From the NCBI GenBank assembly GCA_964525045.1, contig CAZGFD010000007.1:106166-170165 (forward strand): 64,000 nt of DNA. Direction: 5' to 3'. The stretch comes from G020348185 sp964525045. Lineage in GTDB: Bacteria; Nitrospirota; Nitrospiria; Nitrospirales; UBA8639. How positions within the stretch are numbered: the stretch's first letter is position 1; every line of letters starts with the position of its first letter. Under the pieces are notes generated by a model. It saw only the letters and a program-made list of their open reading frames with translations, did not search any database and was not told where the DNA came from. Both the position numbers and the translations under genes were made by a program. This document shows positions 42,949 through 52,164 of this stretch, in pieces.

Positions 42949-43701
42949 TTAATTCCCAGTTTTACAAGCGCTCTTATCTTCTTTGGGGCACAAGGCCGGA
43001 TTTCGCAGGGCTGAAAGGAGTCCGGAAAACCCCAGGTCGGTAACCGAAATGGAGTGCATGATTTCCACAGGTTCCACGGTAGTTCCATAAAAGGATTGGT
43101 TGAAATCATCGGAAACAACGATACGAATTCCGCTTAGAGGAATATTCGTGTAGGTTCCCGTAGATTTCAACCTTGAAAAGGAAACCACATCGACGGCTAA
43201 GTCATCAATGGGAGATTGCTGGAGAGTCGTTCCATCGGCTAATTTGAGACCCCTCCCCAGTTGAAACCCACCCGTATAAAAGGAACTCAATGCCATGTGA
43301 CTTCTGATCAGAAGCACGATTTCTAATTTATCACTGGTGAGGTTAAAGCCCAAATCAGGGACTTCCACCCTATAGAAGGCTTTTTGGGACCATCCGTCTT
43401 TCTGTCGAACGATCAGGACTCCGCTTCCTCCTGTTAACATCCTTCCCCTATAGAGGTTTGGGCCGATAAAAATGGCCATGGCTTTCGTGACATGCTCTTT
43501 GAACCAATCATTCTTTGCAGATAAATCTAAAATGAGGGCTTCCGCTGCATTCGCGAGTTCCTGCTCCTCCTCCTGCTCCTCCATATCCTCCTCCATTTGA
43601 GCCCATGCGGGAACTCCAACGACGGAGGTAAAAAAACTGAACAGGAGGAGGAGACATAGTATCCGCGAAAAAATAACGACCTGGCCGTAAGGTTTTTGCA
43701 T
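42949..43701 (-). CDS. Exported SYLF/Ysc84-like protein
   Basis: 250 residues, start ATG 43701 with GGAAGGA upstream. Signal peptide (ILCLLLLFSFFTSVVGVPAWAQ), acidic stretch (MEEDMEEQEEEQEL), then a domain with AMAIFIGPNLYRGRMLTGGSGVLIVR, GWSQKAFYRVEVPDLGFNL and IVLLIRSHMALSSF, which follows the lipid-binding SYLF pattern. Probable periplasmic or membrane-associated lipid binder. Confidence 0.65.
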   Translation of the reverse strand: MQKPYGQVVIFSRILCLLLLFSFFTSVVGVPAWAQMEEDMEEQEEEQELANAAEALILDLSAKNDWFKEHVTKAMAIFIGPNLYRGRMLTGGSGVLIVRQKDGWSQKAFYRVEVPDLGFNLTSDKLEIVLLIRSHMALSSFYTGGFQLGRGLKLADGTTLQQSPIDDLAVDVVSFSRLKSTGTYTNIPLSGIRIVVSDDFNQSFYGTTVEPVEIMHSISVTDLGFSGLLSALRNPALCPKEDKSACKTGN

Positions 43702-43948
43702 GGTGGAGTCCTTCCGACAACAAATTTGGATTGGAGATATCATTGAGGCATTCTCCATTCAATTACTTGTTTATCAAAACGGCGATCATTGTACCCCAAT
43801 GAGTTTCATAGGGTGGCCATCGGCTTAATGTTAATGGTGCTACTCCGGCCGATACCGTACCCAGAGAAGGCAAATATTGTCAAAGGGATAAGGCCGGGGC
43901 GAATCCTATGTCTTGACTTTACTTAGTTTTGATTTACAGGCTCCCCAT

Positions 43949-43983
43949 CCGAAACCCGAAACCCGAAACCCGAAACCCGAAAC
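43949..43983. repeat. Tandem repeat CCGAAAC x5
   Basis: Five exact copies of the 7-mer CCGAAAC, intergenic, just past the DUF1499 gene end. Shorter runs of the same unit occur at 58797-58816 (same strand) and 58147-58164 (reverse complement). Microsatellite-like dispersed element. Confidence 0.85.
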
Positions 43984-44009
43984 TCTTCCCCCTTGGGGCA
44001 GCCTTCAGC

Positions 44010-44378
44010 TTATTGCCCAAACTGTTGGCGAAGGGCCTCAATTCGTTTTCGATTCATTCCGAGGTCAGAATATCCAATCCGGGAGGCCGATCGCACATGA
44101 ATCAGTTTTTTTTTATAGTCGAACAGGAACTCCACATCATCAACAAATCGAAAAATGAGGGAAGTCCATTCAGTATGAATATAATGTTCGGTGTTTGAAA
44201 TGATTTGGGTGCGCGGCATAGATTCAATGACCTTCAGAAGCCTGGCTCTTGCCTCGTTCGTTGAATCAGGGTAAGAAAGAGGCTCAACGAAATGGGAGGG
44301 GTCCGGGCTCTGGGATGAGACACAATTGGGGGAATCGGGACAAGGAGATAATTTCCCGTGGGTGATTCCTATTGCCAT
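44010..44378 (-). CDS. DUF1499 protein
   Basis: 122 residues. Signature LSPCPDSPNCVSSQ at the N-terminus, YIHTEWTSLIFRFVDDVEFLFD and VRSASRIGYSDLGMNRKRIEALR near the end, all typical of DUF1499. No signal peptide in this version. Function unknown. 62 bp after the DUF3422 gene in the same orientation. Confidence 0.88.
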   Translation of the reverse strand: MAIGITHGKLSPCPDSPNCVSSQSPDPSHFVEPLSYPDSTNEARARLLKVIESMPRTQIISNTEHYIHTEWTSLIFRFVDDVEFLFDYKKKLIHVRSASRIGYSDLGMNRKRIEALRQQFGQ

Positions 44379-44439
44379 GGTTCAAGATTCGAAAGAGAAA
44401 AGGGAGTGCAAGGATAATTAAGGGGTCGCCACCTTGAAA

Positions 44440-45816
44440 TTAGGATCCGCCGGGTTTCTCGGTGAACAAGCGACTGTTGAGGATTTTCCGTCCAATGAAA
44501 ATTAGGCTGAAAGAAATCAACAATGATATGGGGACAAACACCCCGGAGGCGAAGGTGGCATTTTCCAACCATCCCGCTTCTTGCAAGGCTTTGAACACAT
44601 AGTCCCCAAGCCCGCTTAAATAGTAGGCAATCACAATAATGGAAAGGCCTTCAACGGTGTGTTGGAGGATGGCCTGGCTTTTGGTTGTCTTGTCCACGCT
44701 CGCCAACATTTTCAGATTTTGATCTTGTAACGCAATATTATGATCTTGCAGCAGCAATTCCACTTTCGTCCGAATCACCGAAATCGTTCCTTCAAAATCT
44801 TTTTCAAGCGCGTCGATTCTTCGGAGGAGTTGTTGGTATCCTTCGGCCACCCCGGTGATTTTGTGTTGGATGAAATCCGAAATCAATCGCCCGCTGGTCA
44901 GGGGCTGTTCCTGTAAAGCCTGGAGATTGCTTATGACAATCGTTTCGTAGGGAACAGATGCGGACAATTTGTAACGCATGGATTCAGCCATTCTGCTCAC
45001 TTTCATAAAATCCTGGGTCAGAACGGTCAGCCAGTTTTGAAGCGTACCGGATGTGGCAGATTCAAGTTGTGTCGTGATCACATTCCGCTGATAAAGATGC
45101 CGTTGTTCAAACTGATGAACTTGATCCACTGATGCGCTAAAGGCCTGGTAAGGAAGTAAAATGAGGTGAGTGTAGTTTTCAATGGCCACGATGGTATCGA
45201 TCAACCGAGCGAGTTGTGGAAGCAAAACATCCCGTGAAGTTGAATACAGACAATACCGCTCTCGCGAATACTCATCCGGGGTGAAATTTGCTACAACGGA
45301 TATGTCCTTCCCGAAGACGCGGCTCCCATACAATTGAGGGCCCGCCATTTTGGCTTTCAATTCCTCCGGGGTGAATTGCATGTTGGGACATATGAGAATA
45401 TCCAAGGCATTGACCTGGATACCTAAAGGAGACAAGGGAAATTGATATTGGGGAAATGTGATAGGCCCAAATTCCAAAGGTTTGGTTGATTCGTGCGGAA
45501 TGTGCCATATCTGGTAACTGTAATATTCCGTATGTGCCTCCCAGGCGAGGACGAGACGGTCGCCGTTTTCAGCCATGAGGACTCCAAAGCCGAATTTGTC
45601 GTAAACGACCCTTTGCTCATCCGGAATGTGAAAGCAATCCAGAAGTTCTTTGAACTCCCTGCGACTTTGCGGGCGCTCCATCGGGGGGTTAGCCATACGA
45701 TGGGCGATATGGTGGACATGGGCGGGGGCATCGAGCCAGTCTGCTAAATATTTTTTTGGAGGTTCATGGAGCTGGCGCAGGTAGCTGTGCATTGAGGGTT
45801 TGGGTTTAAGGCTCAT
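44440..45816 (-). CDS. DUF3422 membrane protein
   Basis: 458 residues. N-terminal PSMHSYLRQLHEPPKKY, middle IWHIPHE, long helical part (DALEKDFEGTISVIRTKVELLLQ), then two TM segments (LSIIVIAYYLSGLGDYVF; VFVPISLLISFSLIFIG). Pattern matches DUF3422, an uncharacterised family anchored by C-terminal TM helices. Confidence 0.85.
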   Translation of the reverse strand: MSLKPKPSMHSYLRQLHEPPKKYLADWLDAPAHVHHIAHRMANPPMERPQSRREFKELLDCFHIPDEQRVVYDKFGFGVLMAENGDRLVLAWEAHTEYYSYQIWHIPHESTKPLEFGPITFPQYQFPLSPLGIQVNALDILICPNMQFTPEELKAKMAGPQLYGSRVFGKDISVVANFTPDEYSRERYCLYSTSRDVLLPQLARLIDTIVAIENYTHLILLPYQAFSASVDQVHQFEQRHLYQRNVITTQLESATSGTLQNWLTVLTQDFMKVSRMAESMRYKLSASVPYETIVISNLQALQEQPLTSGRLISDFIQHKITGVAEGYQQLLRRIDALEKDFEGTISVIRTKVELLLQDHNIALQDQNLKMLASVDKTTKSQAILQHTVEGLSIIVIAYYLSGLGDYVFKALQEAGWLENATFASGVFVPISLLISFSLIFIGRKILNSRLFTEKPGGS

Positions 45817-45908
45817 GGAATGATCTGCGTAGATGATGACGAAGTGTAAGGTTCCAGGTGTCAGGATTCAAGTTTCAGGTAAAAAAATCTAATAGTCTTC
45901 TTTCTGCC

Positions 45909-46913
45909 TTAACCTCGTGCCTCCGCTGATTTGTGATGCTGGACGAAATCAATGATCCGGTTTTCAGCCCAGAAGAGATCTTCATCCGGATGGGGTCTCT
46001 GGAGAAAACCACAATGTCCGCCATACCGTGGTGCGACAAAATGAATTGCCGGGTTGGTCCGAATTGCCGACTCTTCGAAAATGTGATAGGGGATGAACGG
46101 ATCGTCTTGCGCGGTGATGATGAGTGTAGGCAGATGAATGTGTTCCAGAACATGTCGGGCTCCGCTTCGTTCATAATAATCGACGGCATCGCGGTAACCG
46201 TCGTCCTTTGATGTGAATGCATCATCAAATTCGCGAAGCGTTCGGACTTTGTTCAGTTGAGAAAGATCCCATTTATCCGGGAATATTTTCGCTTTCCGTT
46301 GAAGACGGTCTTTTAAATTCTTTAAAAAATATTTGTAATAGATCCAATTCTCCGGTTGCTGAAGGGCCTCAACACATTTGGCCGGATTGATATTCGGACA
46401 TACGGCGATCACGCCCCTTAAAGCTGGCAGACTGTCACCGGCCTCACCGGCCAGCTTCAGGCTTAGGTTTCCCCCCATGGAATACCCGGCTACCCAGATT
46501 TCCGAAAGCTCGTCATGATTCATGAGCTCAGTCACGATCGCGCGCAGGTCACCGCTCATTCCTCCATTGTAGAGCGTGGGAGTCAGATGTTCTGTTCCGC
46601 CGCAATTTCGTTGATTCATGCGCACCACGTTCAGCCCCACCTTCCAGGCTTTATGCGCAATGCCCTTCATGTAGTGGGATTCCGTACATCCTTCAAGACC
46701 GTGGACCAGCAGGATTGTGGGGGACAGGTTGGGAGAAGATTGCCAATGGCATTTCGTCAGGACACGGGATCCAGGTTCGACTTCAAACATACGCTCTTCT
46801 ATTGGTATGTTTTGGAGCAATCCGGGTCGGGGCCACCAACGAGGGGTTAACGTCATACGATGGGGGCCCTTGAGTAAAGGATACGGGGAAAAATGGATTG
46901 GTTCCCTCTTCAT
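45909..46913 (-). CDS. YheT-like alpha/beta hydrolase
   Basis: About 334 residues. ILLVHGLEGCTES (oxyanion region), VAGYSMGGN (nucleophile elbow Ser), TLIITAQDDPFIP (acid), YGGHCGFL (His). Close to the YheT/ABHD1-3 group of esterases and lipases. I prefer ATG 46913 (MKREPIHFS); a GTG at 47006 would add 31 residues unlike the family. Confidence 0.85.
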   Translation of the reverse strand: MKREPIHFSPYPLLKGPHRMTLTPRWWPRPGLLQNIPIEERMFEVEPGSRVLTKCHWQSSPNLSPTILLVHGLEGCTESHYMKGIAHKAWKVGLNVVRMNQRNCGGTEHLTPTLYNGGMSGDLRAIVTELMNHDELSEIWVAGYSMGGNLSLKLAGEAGDSLPALRGVIAVCPNINPAKCVEALQQPENWIYYKYFLKNLKDRLQRKAKIFPDKWDLSQLNKVRTLREFDDAFTSKDDGYRDAVDYYERSGARHVLEHIHLPTLIITAQDDPFIPYHIFEESAIRTNPAIHFVAPRYGGHCGFLQRPHPDEDLFWAENRIIDFVQHHKSAEARG

Positions 46914-47520
46914 CTGTTCACAGGCGGTTGGGGATAACTTTTGATGTTTCCAAATTGTTTCGGAATTGTTAAGTAAGTGCGCGAAAGAAAAAACGTTTCT
47001 TCTCACATGGCAGCTATATACTGGGTATTTGGTCTAAGGGTAATTTATAAGCCACAAAATATAGTACCCAAAAATTTGTCGCCACTATGCCTAAAGAATA
47101 GGCATTTTGCAGAACAAACAAAATTGGAAAGCCTTTTCATCATTGGTATTGGCCATCATCCACAAGGTTATCCCCAGTTTCTGGTGGTGAGTAAATCCAG
47201 GCCAAAATTCCACTCTCGTACTTCATACAATAAAATTGAACTCACTGGCCCACATTCCAAATGTTCATGACAAGGCGTTGCATCGTAAGGTACGGATATC
47301 CTTATAGAATCTCTAAACCCCCAAGGAATAAAACCTTGGAGGTCCCTGGATGTAAGTAAAACGAAGATGGTTCCGTGTAATATTACCTTACTCGTCAATA
47401 ACAAGAATACATTTTACCGCGTCCCGTCATCAAAAGTGGAATTCAATCAGCGACCAACCGGAATGGACACCAGCGAACTCCTTCGAGTATTCACGAATCG
47501 TCATCAAAATGGGAGTCTCG
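46914..47520. other. Intergenic region, nothing clear
   Basis: About 600 bp between divergent hydrolase and cytochrome genes. Only a weak hairpin (CCAAGG-N7-CCTTGG near 47320-47338) is visible. Promoters of both genes are expected. Short ORFs here do not look like proteins. Confidence 0.4.
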
Positions 47521-48057
47521 ATGGATAAGAAGTCTTCGGCACGCATTTCCTTGGCTCCAGAGACCTTTATCACCTTAATGGTTGTGTGTTGTGGAATCAT
47601 TGCCACTTTATCCTTCGTTATCTTCGAGGCACCCGATCCCTCATCTGATCCTCAGGCTATGACAAAAAGTCCCTCTCAGGCCTCGACCATGAATCCACCA
47701 TCTCAGGAAATCGTTTTATCATCCACCGTGCCTCTTTCAACGGGAGATGAACCGATAGATCAACTTTTTATTCAGTCGGGCTGTGCGGTATGCCATACCA
47801 TTCCTGGGATAGATCCAGCCAAGGGGAGGGAAGGGCCCATTTTGGTTTTAGGAATTAACGGGCCCAAGCGACTGGCCGATCCCAATTACCAGGGAACGGC
47901 CACCACAGTTCGGGAATACATCATGGAATCAATTTTGAATCCGGGAGCCTACGTCGTGTCAGGCTATCCTGACCGGGTCATGCCCCGGTGGTACGGGAAG
48001 AAGCTCAATGCCAAGGCGCTAGATCGCATTGCTTCCTATTTGGAGGGGCTACCATAG
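47521..48057 (+). CDS. Membrane-anchored mono-haem cytochrome c
   Basis: 178 residues, start ATG 47521 with GGGAG upstream. N-terminal TM anchor (FITLMVVCCGIIATLSFVIF), Ser/Pro linker, then a class I cytochrome domain with haem motif CAVCH (Cys88 to His92) and a probable Met ligand in DRVMPRWYGK. Ends with ALDRIASYLEGLP. Periplasmic electron carrier. Convergent with cynS. Confidence 0.9.
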   Translation: MDKKSSARISLAPETFITLMVVCCGIIATLSFVIFEAPDPSSDPQAMTKSPSQASTMNPPSQEIVLSSTVPLSTGDEPIDQLFIQSGCAVCHTIPGIDPAKGREGPILVLGINGPKRLADPNYQGTATTVREYIMESILNPGAYVVSGYPDRVMPRWYGKKLNAKALDRIASYLEGLP

Positions 48058-48244
48058 GGCTAGGAACTCTTAAGGGCAGGAAGCGATTTCAAATAGGATG
48101 CGCTGCGAAAGGGCGGACCAGGTCTAGTACAAAAAATAGCGGTCATTCGGGTGTGGTTGGCCTTACGGCTGAGACGACAGGACGTGGTGGGAAACTGTTT
48201 CCTTAGGATTGCACCGGTGAAATGCTGGCAGATCTCGACCTTTC

Positions 48245-48271
48245 CCCTCCATGGTCTGTCACCATGGAGGG
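48245..48271. terminator. Bidirectional hairpin between cytochrome gene and cynS
   Basis: Perfect 10-bp stem CCCTCCATGG/CCATGGAGGG with 7-nt loop, lying just past the cynS stop (48290) on the minus strand. Weak U content, but position suits a terminator shared by the convergent units. Confidence 0.55.
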
Positions 48272-48289
48272 AAACACGCCTCCGCCAAT

Positions 48290-48730
48290 CTAAAAAGTCT
48301 TATATTCAAGCCACTTGCCGTTGAGGGTAATCTTGCAACGGTCTTCTCCCTGACTGCCTTTGACCTTTTCCATATCGATGCTGAAATCAATCGCGCTCAT
48401 GATGCCATCGCCGAACATTTCGTTGGCCATCTCCCGTAATGCCTCACCGTAGACCCCAATGACTTCATACAGTCGGTATTTAAATGGGTCGGTCGTATTG
48501 GGAAAATCCGTTCGAATCGGAAATTTACAGAGACTCATCGCAGAATCTGGATCTAGGTCCAGCATGGCTCCTACGGTTTCCGCCTCCTGTTGGGAGAGCC
48601 GGTGATTTCCGTTGAGCGCTGCGGCAACAAAGGTGGGACTTTTGTCCACTGCCTTTGCAAGGTCGGCGATTGTGACTTTATTCGCAAGTCGTTTTGCCTT
48701 AATGGTCTCTTTCAATGTGGTTGGTTCCAT
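48290..48730 (-). CDS. cynS: Cyanase
   Basis: 146-residue cyanate hydratase: cyanate plus bicarbonate gives ammonia and CO2. N-terminal HTH-like domain, C-terminal catalytic domain with the active-site residues Arg86, Glu89 (YRLYEVIGVYGEALREM) and Ser112 (IMSAIDF). RBS AAAGGAG. It overlaps the ABC ATPase gene by 19 bp, so it is the last gene of the transporter operon, which supports cyanate import. In nitrite oxidisers cyanase supplies ammonium for assimilation or cross-feeding. Confidence 0.97.
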   Translation of the reverse strand: MEPTTLKETIKAKRLANKVTIADLAKAVDKSPTFVAAALNGNHRLSQQEAETVGAMLDLDPDSAMSLCKFPIRTDFPNTTDPFKYRLYEVIGVYGEALREMANEMFGDGIMSAIDFSIDMEKVKGSQGEDRCKITLNGKWLEYKTF

Positions 48731-49641
48731 GATGCGATCTCCTTTCTCGTAGATTGTTTTGATTGAGGGTGTCCCGTTCCATTGCCGTTGCTTTGAAACC
48801 GAATGGCCACCGGGTCCGAATTAGGCGGTGCTGACTGGTCCGCTGAGACGGAATCAGATTCCTGGGAGGCATGGCGGACGAGAAATTGAATGACATGATT
48901 TCTAATTTTATAATAGTGTTCGTGCTCAATAATGGTGGCTCGCGATCTCGGCCGGGGGATGGTCACATCTACGATTTCCCCAATACGAGAGGATGGTCCA
49001 TTGGTCATTAACATGATGCGGTCGGAGAGCAAAATGGCCTCATCCACATCATGCGTTACCATGAACACGGTGTTGCGAGTGGCATTCCACATCTGTACCA
49101 GCTCTTCCTGAATCACCCCCCGCGTCAGGGCATCAATTTGTGCAAAGGGCTCGTCCAACAGCAGGACTTTGGGTTCAATAGAGAATGCCCTTGCGAGGCC
49201 AACTCGCTGTTTCATACCGCCGGACAGGGCCGAGGGCCGTTTTTTTTCTGCCCCTTCAAGACCCACGAGTTTAATATACTTCTGTACATGAGCGTTCACG
49301 TCAGCGATCGTCCAATCGGGATAGGCTGACCGAACAGCCAAAGCGATGTTCTCGAAAACGGTCATCCAGGGCATCAAGGCAAAGTTCTGAAACACGACCA
49401 TTCGGTCCAAGCCGGGACCCGTTACCTCGTGTCCATTAAGAACCGCCCCGCCTTCGGAGGGGGTTTCCAAACCTGCAATAATGTTGAGAAGAGTGCTTTT
49501 CCCACAACCGGAATGCCCGATCACCGTGACAAATTCGCCTTTTTCGATTTTCACGGTGATGTCTTTGAAAATACACACGTCACCGTCCCCGGAATGACTG
49601 GGAAAATATTTACTCACATGGTCTATGGTCAAAAAGGACAT
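48712..49641 (-). CDS. Nitrate/cyanate-type ABC transporter ATP-binding protein
   Basis: 309 residues, NrtD/CynD/SsuB class. Walker A GHSGCGKST, signature LSGGMKQRVGLARA, Walker B VLLLDEPFAQID, switch His in VTHDVDEA. C-terminal 60 residues are a low-complexity tail. It energises uptake of cyanate, nitrate or nitrite with the permease and binding protein upstream. Confidence 0.93.
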   Translation of the reverse strand: MSFLTIDHVSKYFPSHSGDGDVCIFKDITVKIEKGEFVTVIGHSGCGKSTLLNIIAGLETPSEGGAVLNGHEVTGPGLDRMVVFQNFALMPWMTVFENIALAVRSAYPDWTIADVNAHVQKYIKLVGLEGAEKKRPSALSGGMKQRVGLARAFSIEPKVLLLDEPFAQIDALTRGVIQEELVQMWNATRNTVFMVTHDVDEAILLSDRIMLMTNGPSSRIGEIVDVTIPRPRSRATIIEHEHYYKIRNHVIQFLVRHASQESDSVSADQSAPPNSDPVAIRFQSNGNGTGHPQSKQSTRKEIASWNQPH

Positions 49642-49644
49642 AAT

Positions 49645-50532
49645 TTACTCCTGGTAAGTCACCAAGCCCGCCAATTTGTTAAATCCAGAATCTAAGGTTA
49701 CCCCCACGACGCCGACAACTAAAATCGCGAAAATGACCCCCGAAATGTCGAGATTGTTCCATTCGATCCAACTGAGATATCCCACACCCAGTTCTCCCAG
49801 CAACATTTCTGCCGGAACGACGGCAACGAGTGCACTGCCAAACGAAATGCGAAGTCCATTCACTATGGTGGGAGCCGCGCCGGGAAGAACCACCTTATAC
49901 AGTCGTTTGAACCAGGAAAGTTGGAGAATGGAAGCGACCTGCAAATATTCCTTTCGCAGCGAATTGACACCGAATGCGGTGGTGGCCAGGGTCGGCCAAA
50001 TGGCTGCCATAAACACCACCAGGATCGCGGTCATTTTTGGATCTTTGACCGTGTACAAGAGCAGCGGCATCCAGGCTAATGGCGAGATGGGTTTAAGGAT
50101 CTGAATGAAAGGATTAACCGCTCGAAATAAGAGCTGGTTTAACCCCAGGATGATCCCCAGGAGGATGGCAGTCACGGAGGCGGCCAGGAACCCAAGGCCA
50201 AATCGTGAGACCGTATACCCCACCAAATACGCAATGCCATGATCATTGGTCCCGTTGATTTCAAATGCCCCATTTAGTTCGGCCCATGTTTTTTCCGCAA
50301 CCATGAAGGGGCCAGGAACCCCTTTGACTTTCTCCTTCTCTGGATTCCAGACATATTGTCCATTCTCGGTTTGAATGATATCGCCATTGAATTGCAGCAG
50401 GGTTAATTCGTCTTCGGTTTTGCCTGTGGGGTCGAAGGCCGGACGAAGTGTCAGCAACTGCCACACGGCTAGGAACACTCCCAGTAGAAGGACTGTGATC
50501 ACCCAAGGATTTTGCGTCCTCTTTTTTCCCAT
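49645..50532 (-). CDS. Nitrate/cyanate-type ABC transporter permease
   Basis: 295 residues. First TM (WVITVLLLGVFLAVWQLL), then an extended periplasmic stretch of about 70 residues (GDIIQTENGQYVWNPEKEKVKG) before the BPD_transp_1 core with the EAA loop (ASILQLSWFKRLYKVVLPGAAPTI). The large insert after TM1 is longer than in many SsuC/NrtB relatives. 3 bp before the ATPase gene. Confidence 0.9.
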   Translation of the reverse strand: MGKKRTQNPWVITVLLLGVFLAVWQLLTLRPAFDPTGKTEDELTLLQFNGDIIQTENGQYVWNPEKEKVKGVPGPFMVAEKTWAELNGAFEINGTNDHGIAYLVGYTVSRFGLGFLAASVTAILLGIILGLNQLLFRAVNPFIQILKPISPLAWMPLLLYTVKDPKMTAILVVFMAAIWPTLATTAFGVNSLRKEYLQVASILQLSWFKRLYKVVLPGAAPTIVNGLRISFGSALVAVVPAEMLLGELGVGYLSWIEWNNLDISGVIFAILVVGVVGVTLDSGFNKLAGLVTYQE

Positions 50533-50549
50533 CGACCTTTTTCCTCCTT

Positions 50550-51887
50550 TTACACCATTTTCATGCTGTTGATTGGAAAACTTTTGACATACGCTTCGGG
50601 TTTGTTGGGATCAAACTCCCGGCCCATAATCGTATGTTTGATCATGGTCGCATTATGGGTGGGGTACCCCAGTTCCTTTGACACCTTGTCGCAATCTGCT
50701 GCCAGATACACTTTTTCAGCCACGGCCTGATAATTCACATCTCCCTCCAGGTGCCCCCAACGTTTCATTTGCGTCAGAATCCAAATGGCCATGGAATGGT
50801 ACGGGTAAGGGTCAAAGTCAATGCGATTGGGTTCTTTCTTAATGGCGCCCAAGCCATCGGCGTACGTTCCGGTCAGGACCTGTTCCAAGACAATCACCGG
50901 CTGGTTCAGATAATTTTTCGGTGCGATCGCTTTGGCGATTTCTTTTCGATTTCCTGGTTTCGAAGCGTAATGGGTGGCGTCGACAATCGCTCTGAACAAC
51001 GCCAGGAATGTGTTCGGATACTGGTTGGCGAACTCTTGGGAAATCGCGAAGGCACAGCACGGATGTCGATCCCAAATGTCCTTCGAGAGTTTATACAGAA
51101 AGCCGACGTTCTCGTACACGGCCCGCTGATTAAATGGATCGGGAGCCAGATATCCGTCCACGTTGCCGGCCTTGAGATTGGCGACCATTTCCGGTGGGGG
51201 GACAACCCGAATTTGGACATCCTTGTCGGGATGGACCCCGCCCTCGGCGAGATAATACCGGAGCAAATAGTTGTGCATGGAATAATCAAAAGGCACGCAA
51301 AAGCGAAACCCTTTCATATCAGCCGCTTTTTTCACCCCTTTATGCTTGATATGGAGCGTAATGGCCTGTCCATTAATATTTTCTACCGCCGGCATATAAA
51401 ACGGTACTTGAGGAGAGCCTGCACCCAAGGTAATGGCCAGTGGCATGGGCGATAGCATGTGCGCGGCGTCCACGTCTTTGTTAATGGCCCAATCGCGCAC
51501 CATGGCCCACCCAGCGGCTCGTTTCACTTTGGCGTTTAACCCGTGTTTTTGGTAAAAACCCATGGGTTCAGCCATGATGATGGGGGTCGCACAGGTAATC
51601 GGAATAAAGCCGATGCTGAGATCCTTTTTTTCCGGCTTCCCGACCGGGTCGGCCGCCAAGGCTTTTAATTTGGACATCGGAAACACATCACCAATCAGAC
51701 CGAGTAAGGCCGCTCCACCCAGACCGGTCAGAAATTGGCGTCTGGTCGGCCCGGCCGCTTCCAGAACCGCTTTCGTGACCGTGGTTTCCAGGGTTCTTGA
51801 AAAATGATCATCAGCCGACATTGCAGGCTCCGCGGAACTGGGTTCCGATACTAGTGGATCGCCAGGGGGTGTGGATTTGGAAGTCAT
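50550..51887 (-). CDS. Nitrate/cyanate-type ABC transporter substrate-binding protein (Tat signal)
   Basis: 445 residues of the NrtA/CynA type. An N-terminal extension of about 47 residues precedes a twin-arginine signal (GPTRRQFLTGLGGAALLGLIG, Arg49-Arg50), so it is exported folded. Body: LSIGFIPITCATPIIMAEP, KRAAGWAMVRDWAINKDVDAAHM, CVPFDYSMHNYLLRYYLAEGG, GYLAPDPFNQRAVYENVGF. The cynS gene in the same operon favours cyanate; nitrate or nitrite stay possible. RBS AAGGAGGAACC. Confidence 0.92.
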   Translation of the reverse strand: MTSKSTPPGDPLVSEPSSAEPAMSADDHFSRTLETTVTKAVLEAAGPTRRQFLTGLGGAALLGLIGDVFPMSKLKALAADPVGKPEKKDLSIGFIPITCATPIIMAEPMGFYQKHGLNAKVKRAAGWAMVRDWAINKDVDAAHMLSPMPLAITLGAGSPQVPFYMPAVENINGQAITLHIKHKGVKKAADMKGFRFCVPFDYSMHNYLLRYYLAEGGVHPDKDVQIRVVPPPEMVANLKAGNVDGYLAPDPFNQRAVYENVGFLYKLSKDIWDRHPCCAFAISQEFANQYPNTFLALFRAIVDATHYASKPGNRKEIAKAIAPKNYLNQPVIVLEQVLTGTYADGLGAIKKEPNRIDFDPYPYHSMAIWILTQMKRWGHLEGDVNYQAVAEKVYLAADCDKVSKELGYPTHNATMIKHTIMGREFDPNKPEAYVKSFPINSMKMV

Positions 51888-51941
51888 GGTTCCTCCTTAC
51901 ATAGCCTTGAGAGTGGTATGTCACGATATTTTTTTTAATTC

Positions 51942-52002
51942 AAAAAAAAGGGCGCCAGGTCGTGAGAGTCCCACTGACTCTCCAACCTGGCGCCCTTGCC
52001 AG
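51942..52002 (-). terminator. Leader attenuator of cyanate ABC operon: hexaloop hairpin overlapping a two-part terminator
   Basis: On the minus strand: outer stem AAGGGCGCCAGGT (51985-51997) with ACCTGGCGCCCTT (51948-51960), 13 bp perfect; inner stem GAGAGTC/GACTCTC (51976-51982 with 51964-51970), 5-nt loop; then eight U (51942-51949). About 55 nt before the start codon. Alternative hairpin CTGGC-AAGGGC-GCCAG (52002 to 51987) uses the terminator's 5' arm. It shares TGGCAAKGGCGCCA with the nirC leader. Confidence 0.8.
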
Positions 52003-52071
52003 AAAGAGATCTAACATCCCTGTCAGACCATGGATCGTTATCTTTGTAATGTTGTTGTTGATGAAACTCTA

Positions 52072-52087
52072 AGCAAGATGAATGCCA
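52072..52087 (-). promoter_or_regulatory. Sigma-54 promoter of cyanate ABC operon
   Basis: Minus strand TGGCATT-CATC-TTGCT, correct -24/-12 spacing. Predicted start near 52061, giving a leader of about 174 nt that includes the attenuator. Confidence 0.85.
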
Positions 52088-52164
52088 AATGGTTTTTCCA
52101 TCTTGTTTATTGGGGGTTTTTATAAAAATGCCGAAACTGAGTATGACGATGCTCCGAAAAAGCT

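Noticed and set aside
46977..47270. 97-residue plus-strand ORF
   Set aside because: No RBS, no family, low-quality protein composition in an intergenic region.
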